A DNA stretch of 64,000 nucleotides from Charina bottae (Eukaryota > Chordata > Lepidosauria > Squamata > Charinaidae), in NCBI GenBank assembly GCA_023362775.1, contig JALMGJ010000005.1, forward strand, positions 41,437,463 through 41,501,462, written 5' to 3'. Positions 62,401 to 64,000 of this stretch are shown here, piece by piece. The first letter of the stretch is position 1. Each line of letters starts with the position of its first letter. The notes below the pieces were generated by a model. The model was given only the letters and a program-made list of their open reading frames with translations. It was not told the DNA's origin and did not search any database. Made by a program: the position numbers and the translations under genes.

Positions 62401-63363
62401 CTTCCATTCCTCCAATTCTATTAAGGTCTATCAAGCATGCTGAAGAATCTACCATACAATAAAGCAGCAGTGCACAACCTTTCACAGACCAAAGGCCACA
62501 TAGTCTGTCCCCCCAAGTAGGGGTGGTGAGAACCAAGAGAGTTAATATGGTTACTCGTATTTTTAGATGATTCCCCAATTCTATCACATTAAAACTGCCA
62601 ATTCAGCAGCAAGTTTTTGAAGGGCTCTAGGGGCCCCCTACATTTCTGGGGATCCACGGATACTAAACCACTGCTGCAATAAAGCCTATTGCCAGAGCGT
62701 AACCCTTTTCTTTGGAAATATTTAGCAAGCTAATTTTATCGTCTTATGTATTAACGATAGTGAATATATCATGAAGAGTATAAAGGGTGTTAATAGTAAT
62801 TTGCATTCCCAGAGAGCAGAGTTTGTTCCTCCAGCTGTTTCTGCAGAAGGCACTGCATTTCTCCACACCTCATTACTCTTCTGCATCCTTAAGGTGGCTT
62901 GGTTTAGTGGGGCATTGCCAGGTTAGATAGGGCTGTAAGTGAAGCCAAGTGGCTCAGAAATTCAAAGGGCCTACAGTATGTGCCCAAACACTCCACCCTC
63001 CTGCTGGTCTTGGCACAGCGTGGTAGATGGAAGGCTACAACCCCATCACATCTCAAGTTCTTTCATCTCTGTTGGGAGCAGCTATTAAAATATGGGAGGA
63101 GGAAAACTAAGCGTGAACATGAAGGAAGGGTGGTTTTTAATAGCCATTCTCTCTTTTTATGTTGGCTGCAGTTTTCTCCATTACTCAGCAATTCCTTGTG
63201 CTTCTTCCTTGTAGGGCAGGATGAGCCCAGCAGCCTGGAAGTGACTTGGCCAGATGGCAAGTTTATCAGCCGGGCTGTAGTGAGCACTGAGACCAATTCT
63301 GTACTGGAGATTCTCTATCCCCAGGACACACCAGGGTCACCTACCATTATACTTCCTCTTGAG
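38358..63363 (+). CDS. CRTAC1: CRTAC1, cartilage acidic protein 1 (exons 1-12, 3' end outside window)
   Basis: Secreted extracellular-matrix glycoprotein known in vertebrates from cartilage, lung and brain, where it affects chondrocytes and neurite growth. Coding exons: 38358-38411, 44998-45200, 53234-53430, 55487-55617, 56470-56626, 57979-58113, 58710-58855, 59324-59460, 60126-60208, 60992-61092, 61221-61389, 63215-63363. All introns are GT-AG and all phases match, giving 554 codons without a stop. Signal peptide at about residues 20-38. FG-GAP/VCBS calcium motifs: DVDQDGD, DIDGDGW, DFNRDGK, DFDNDQE, DFDGDGK. ASPIC/UnbV domain at about 449-530 (RFGAFARGAKV, GSGYLCEMEPVAHFGLG, VTWPDGK). The human protein is about 660 residues, so the EGF-like C-terminal exons are missing only because the window ends. 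Confidence 0.95.
40074..40760 (-). other. Unrecognised 228-codon antisense open frame in intron 1
   Basis: The longest frame in the window apart from the BovB frames. It starts at an ATG on the minus strand at 40760 and runs 687 nt to a stop at 40074. I recognise no domain. The C-terminal half (LKMEDIDRLRGFRIESSFF, LGFQGTDMVLDALGSWKK, HFVLAVDIDGNHLHDFMPY) has plausible protein-like composition. The N-terminal half is rich in Ser, Cys and Arg. It could be a chance frame, a retrocopy fragment or part of an old mobile element. I do not claim it is a gene. Confidence 0.15.
41684..41986 (+). mobile_element. tRNA-derived SINE (ACA-like), copy 1
   Basis: Perfect tRNA A box (GTGGCTCAGCGGGTAAG) and B box (GGTTCGAATCCC), followed by the GAGCACCGGCCCCTAGAGTC, GGACACGAC and ACCTTTACCTTTA tail. 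Flanked by an imperfect target-site duplication (TAATCCCCCCAATATGA at 41664 and the same with one extra A at 41987). Lacks about 30 bp of the middle (GGTACCACTTCGGTGGG) present in copy 2. Lies in CRTAC1 intron 1. Confidence 0.93.
42683..43016 (+). mobile_element. tRNA-derived SINE (ACA-like), copy 2, full length
   Basis: Same family and orientation as the copy 1 kb upstream, with intact A and B boxes. It keeps the GGTACCACTTCGGTGGGAAG segment missing there. The 11-bp target-site duplication TAATCATAATT (42672-42682 and 43017-43027) is exact, which suggests a fairly recent insertion. The AGTCGGACACGAC near its end resembles the BovB 3' terminus, the probable source of its mobilisation. Confidence 0.95.
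44998..45200 (+). CDS. CRTAC1: CRTAC1 coding exon 2: signal-peptide core and first FG-GAP motif
   Basis: Acceptor TCTCTGTTGTAG, donor GG/GTGGGT. Encodes residues 19-85 and two bases of 86. The LLLLLLWSLVLPWPGEGS stretch is the hydrophobic signal core with a likely cleavage near GEGS. It is followed by PMFTAV, LPPDYDSNPTQLNYGVAVTD and DVDQDGDFEIVVAG, a near match to the mammalian protein. The first codon here is GTG, so translation cannot begin in this exon at that point. Confidence 0.95.
47564..47985. mobile_element. hAT-type non-autonomous element, 422 bp, copy A
   Basis: Ends CAGCGGTCCCCAACC...GGTTGGGGACCCCTG with an exact 8-bp target-site duplication TCTTAGGG (47556-47563 and 47986-47993). 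Subterminal TTTTTGGCACCAGGGACC at the left and GCAGCCCGGTTCCTAACAGG at the right. GC-rich core with no transposase. Confidence 0.94.
48924..49335. mobile_element. hAT-type non-autonomous element, 412 bp, copy B with a different core
   Basis: Same termini as the 47.6-kb element but in the opposite orientation. Exact 8-bp duplication CTTTAAAG (48916-48923 and 49336-49343). About 90 bp at its left end and 65 bp at its right end match copy A. The central about 240 bp (49010-49250) do not. That core holds an open frame with ARQRRAERRAEEREAQLA and a duplicated 37-bp unit (GCAAACCCCGCCC twice). Confidence 0.93.
50647..50870 (+). mobile_element. Sauria-type SINE, second subfamily
   Basis: Begins GAGCCAGTTTGGTGTAGTGG and shares the tRNA-related half with other copies (with a deletion after GAGTTCTAG). 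Its tail is different: AAGGAGGCAAGGGCAAACC, CTTGCCAAGAAAACTGCAGG and AGAATTGGACACAATTGAAC, then A-rich sequence. The tail resembles the 3' end of a BovB-like LINE. Confidence 0.9.
53234..53430 (+). CDS. CRTAC1: CRTAC1 coding exon 3
   Basis: Acceptor TTCCTTCAG, donor G/GTGTGT. Residues 86-151 and one base of 152. Contains YNGPNLVLKYDKARGQLLN, DEHSSPYYALRDRQGNAIGV and the calcium-loop DIDGDGWEEIYFLNTNNAF. Splits a Gly codon with exon 4. Confidence 0.96.
55487..55617 (+). CDS. CRTAC1: CRTAC1 coding exon 4
   Basis: Acceptor CTCCCCAG, donor CTG/GTGAGT. Residues 152-195: VATYTDKLFKFRN, EDILSDEVN, RGVASRFAGRSVACVDRL. Compared with the mammalian sequence as I recall it, two residues seem to be absent between DEVN and RGVAS. 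The last codon is CTG (Leu) where mammals have Lys. Confidence 0.95.
56470..56626 (+). CDS. CRTAC1: CRTAC1 coding exon 5
   Basis: Acceptor CTTCCTGCAG, donor G/GTATGA. Residues 196-247 and one base of 248: GSGRYSIYIANYANGRVGP, ALIEMDTAASDLEHGIVALN, DVAADAGVNKFT. Phase 0 in, phase 1 out. Confidence 0.96.
57041..57345 (+). mobile_element. Two overlapping Sauria-type SINE copies in tandem
   Basis: A partial copy (57041-57160; GGGCTAGAAACCAGGATACT through CTAGGAAGGAGCCAATGGC, subfamily of the 50.6-kb copy) runs directly into a second copy lacking its A box (57160-57345; ACCAGGAGACTGAGAGTTCT to AATAATAAAGGCGGGATA). Likely a SINE inserted into, or recombined with, another. Located in CRTAC1 intron 5. 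Confidence 0.88.
57347..57410. repeat. (TG)n/(TA)n microsatellite
   Basis: TGTGTG then TATATATA and ATAAATATA repeats that link the SINE to the BovB tail. Confidence 0.9.
57412..57534 (+). mobile_element. BovB LINE 3' end, about 120 bp
   Basis: Nearly identical to the last 117 bp of the 28.7-kb BovB element (GGGGGTGGCGACGGCCGACA, GGAAGCTCTGGCGTGGGCTG, AGAGTCGGAAGCGACTGAAC), ending AATAAACAACAA. Extreme 5' truncation, typical of incomplete reverse transcription. Confidence 0.93.
57979..58113 (+). CDS. CRTAC1: CRTAC1 coding exon 6
   Basis: Acceptor GTTCCCAG, donor G/GTGAGT. Residues 248-292 and one base of 293: GGRGIAVGPILSEAASDIFC, DNENGANFLFQNQGDGTFID. Carries a single Cys in SDIFCDNENG, conserved with mammals. 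Confidence 0.96.
58710..58855 (+). CDS. CRTAC1: CRTAC1 coding exon 7
   Basis: Acceptor CCTCTGTAG, donor CGG/GTAAGT. Residues 293-341: LDDPYQHGRGVALADF, the calcium motif DFNRDGKVDLIYGNWNG, and HRLYLQI. One of the best conserved FG-GAP units. Confidence 0.96.
59324..59460 (+). CDS. CRTAC1: CRTAC1 coding exon 8
   Basis: Acceptor TTCCCCCAG, donor CG/GTGGGT. Residues 342-386 and two bases of 387: DIATPKLSMPSPVRTVIAAD, DFDNDQELEVFFNNIAYRGS, SANRLF. The split Arg codon is completed by exon 9. Confidence 0.96.
60126..60208 (+). CDS. CRTAC1: CRTAC1 coding exon 9
   Basis: Acceptor TTCTTCTGCAG, donor ACAG/GTGAAT. Residues 387-414 and one base of 415: VIRREHADPAIEELNPGDAV and EPEGRGT. Short exon with matching phases on both sides. 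Confidence 0.95.
60992..61092 (+). CDS. CRTAC1: CRTAC1 coding exon 10
   Basis: Acceptor ATCATTTTAG, donor GAG/GTGGGT. Residues 415-448: GGVVVDFDGDGKLDLILSHG, ESMAQPLSVFKVNE. Contains the last DxDxDG calcium loop. Its tail VFKVNE differs from the mammalian VFRGNQ. Confidence 0.95.
61221..61389 (+). CDS. CRTAC1: CRTAC1 coding exon 11: ASPIC/UnbV domain, first half
   Basis: Acceptor ATCTCCACAG, donor G/GTGAGT. Residues 449-504 and one base of 505: NNWLRVIPRTRFGAFARGAK, VVLFTRHSGAHLRIIDGGSG, YLCEMEPVAHFGL. RFGA-GA-V and GGGYL-HFGLG patterns define the ASPIC/UnbV family. The preceding intron is only 128 bp. Confidence 0.96.
61501..61926. mobile_element. TIR element (MITE) interrupted by a SINE
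   Basis: Terminal inverted repeats GGTAGTCCCTGGGTTAAGAA (left) and its near complement TTCTTAACCCGGGGACTACC (right) differ at a single base over 20 bp. The target-site duplication is unclear. The interior has a tandem array of about 22 bp units (TTGTGTATTTAACTTGAA-like, 61757-61858) and a nested SINE (61602-61739). Lies in CRTAC1 intron 11. Confidence 0.8.
61602..61739 (-). mobile_element. ACA-like SINE, 5'-truncated, nested in a TIR element
   Basis: Reverse complement of the 3' half of the 42.7-kb SINE (TAAAGGTAAAGG tail, GTCGTGTCCGACTCTAGGGG, GTGCTCATCTCCGTTTCTTA). An exact 11-bp target-site duplication CTGTATAAGTA flanks it (61591-61601 and 61740-61750). Confidence 0.92.
62465..62676. mobile_element. 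hAT-type MITE, 212 bp
   Basis: Short inverted ends CAGCAGTG...CACTGCTG with an exact 8-bp target-site duplication CAATAAAG (62457-62464 and 62677-62684). The interior is degenerate and non-coding. Located in CRTAC1 intron 11. Confidence 0.8.
63215..63363 (+). CDS. CRTAC1: CRTAC1 coding exon 12: ASPIC/UnbV domain, second half
   Basis: Acceptor CTTCCTTGTAG, donor GAG/GTAAGC. Residues 505-554: QDEPSSLEVTWPDGKFISRA, TETNSVLEILYP and a linker ending PLE. In mammals this point leads into the Cys-rich EGF-like exon, which should lie to the right of the window. Confidence 0.95.
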
Positions 63364-63499
63364 GTAAGCTTCACAATTAAGCTAATTTAAGTTGGGCTTT
63401 CAGTGTAAGGAATATCAACCCATTTCCCACATAATGAAAGCAATGGCATCTATTCTCTTTCAGTGGGCCAGTTTCTCTAGTCCAATAGAAGAGAACATC

Positions 63500-63625
63500 T
63501 GTAGCTCAGGGTTGAACTGTGGAGTTCTTGGTGCTCTCTGAGCTTGGTTGTTTGCTTGCAGATGTTTCATTACCCAGCTAGGTAACATCATCAGTGCACG
63601 TCTAGGACTCTCTGAATTGTGACAG
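63500..63625 (-). mobile_element. Penelope-like fragment with a hammerhead-like core
   Basis: On the minus strand the order is GTGCA, CTGATGA (63588-63594), a stem of TTACC/GGTAA closed by a six-base loop (63569-63587), GAAA (63565-63568), C, ATC and TGCAAGC. TGCA on each side can form stem I. This is the hammerhead order with a vestigial stem III, as recalled for Penelope-like retroelements. The flank reading CAAGCTCAGAGAGCACCAAG is a repeat commonly seen next to it. Lies in CRTAC1 intron 12. Confidence 0.6.
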
Positions 63626-63799
63626 CAACATTCAAAGTGAACAGAGAAGCTAAAGGGTATAATATAGCTAAGGGGGCTACAATAATGGTGATGTTGCTAC
63701 AAAATTTGCTATTGTCAGCAAAGTGGCTTTCAATGTTAAAAATGCACTAGCAGGAGGTAAGGAATGGCCGAACTGTCAGTGCTAGAAAGTTGTGCAATG

Positions 63800-63930
63800 A
63801 TACTTTTTTTTAGTTATTTATTTTTCTCAATATATGACTCTGGGCAGCTCACAAACAACTAAAAAGAATATTAAAAACACCAAAACACTACAGCAATTTA
63901 AGAACAGTAAAAAACAATATAAAACCATAT
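63800..63930 (-). mobile_element. LINE 3' tail (L2/CR1-like family)
   Basis: Minus-strand reading gives GTTTGTGAGCTGCCCAGAGT and AAAAATAAATAAC, the GAGCCGCCCAGAGT...(AATA)n 3' end of the same LINE family as 11314 and 32804. Confidence 0.6.
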
Positions 63931-64000
63931 AAAAACCATATAGCAAAATTCATAGCTGAGGTAGTCACATCTATCCATAAAAGTCAATACAGCCACTGCA

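Overview
This window is vertebrate nuclear DNA, very probably from a squamate reptile (lizard or snake). The repeats point there: tRNA-derived SINEs of the Sauria/ACA type, several BovB (RTE-clade) LINE copies, CR1 and L2 LINE relics, Penelope-like fragments and hAT-type MITEs with intact 8-bp target-site duplications. There are no prokaryotic features such as operons, Shine-Dalgarno sites or CRISPR. The long open frames in the left half are almost all retroelement pieces, not host genes.

The one convincing protein-coding gene is CRTAC1 (cartilage acidic protein 1, ASPIC1/CEP-68) on the + strand. Twelve coding exons can be placed with consensus splice sites and perfectly compatible phases from the first ATG at 38358 to 63363. 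They give 1662 nt, or 554 codons, about five sixths of the vertebrate protein. The promoter lies in a GC-rich island (about 37.2-38.95 kb) with a TATA-like box and two inverted CCAAT boxes. The exons encode a signal peptide, a series of Asp-rich FG-GAP/VCBS calcium-binding repeats and the ASPIC/UnbV domain. The C-terminal EGF-like exons must lie beyond the right edge.

Layout. 1-13 kb: relics of non-LTR and Penelope-like retroelements, plus a 2.25-kb L1-type insertion (6745-8999) with a 21-bp target-site duplication. 13-27.8 kb: mostly unremarkable sequence with a BovB 3' end, a striking 84-bp-arm palindrome at 24.57-24.75 kb and a smaller 27-bp inverted repeat. 27.8-32.4 kb: a CR1-type LINE split by a near full-length but dead BovB element with a 13-bp target-site duplication. 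32.4-37.1 kb: a LINE tail, a hAT MITE and a SINE. 37.2-63.4 kb: the CRTAC1 promoter, exons and introns; the introns carry three hAT MITEs, five or more SINE copies, and a TIR element with a SINE nested inside. 63.4-64 kb: a Penelope-type hammerhead-like fragment and a LINE tail in intron 12.

The most interesting non-genic signals are sequences with the conserved core of a hammerhead ribozyme: CTGANGA, a pairable stem, then GAAA. They occur in Penelope-like debris at 24.6 kb (two copies facing each other in a palindrome) and at 63.56 kb. Next are two hAT elements that share their ends but not their cores. All functional statements come from sequence reading and recalled family knowledge; no database search was run.
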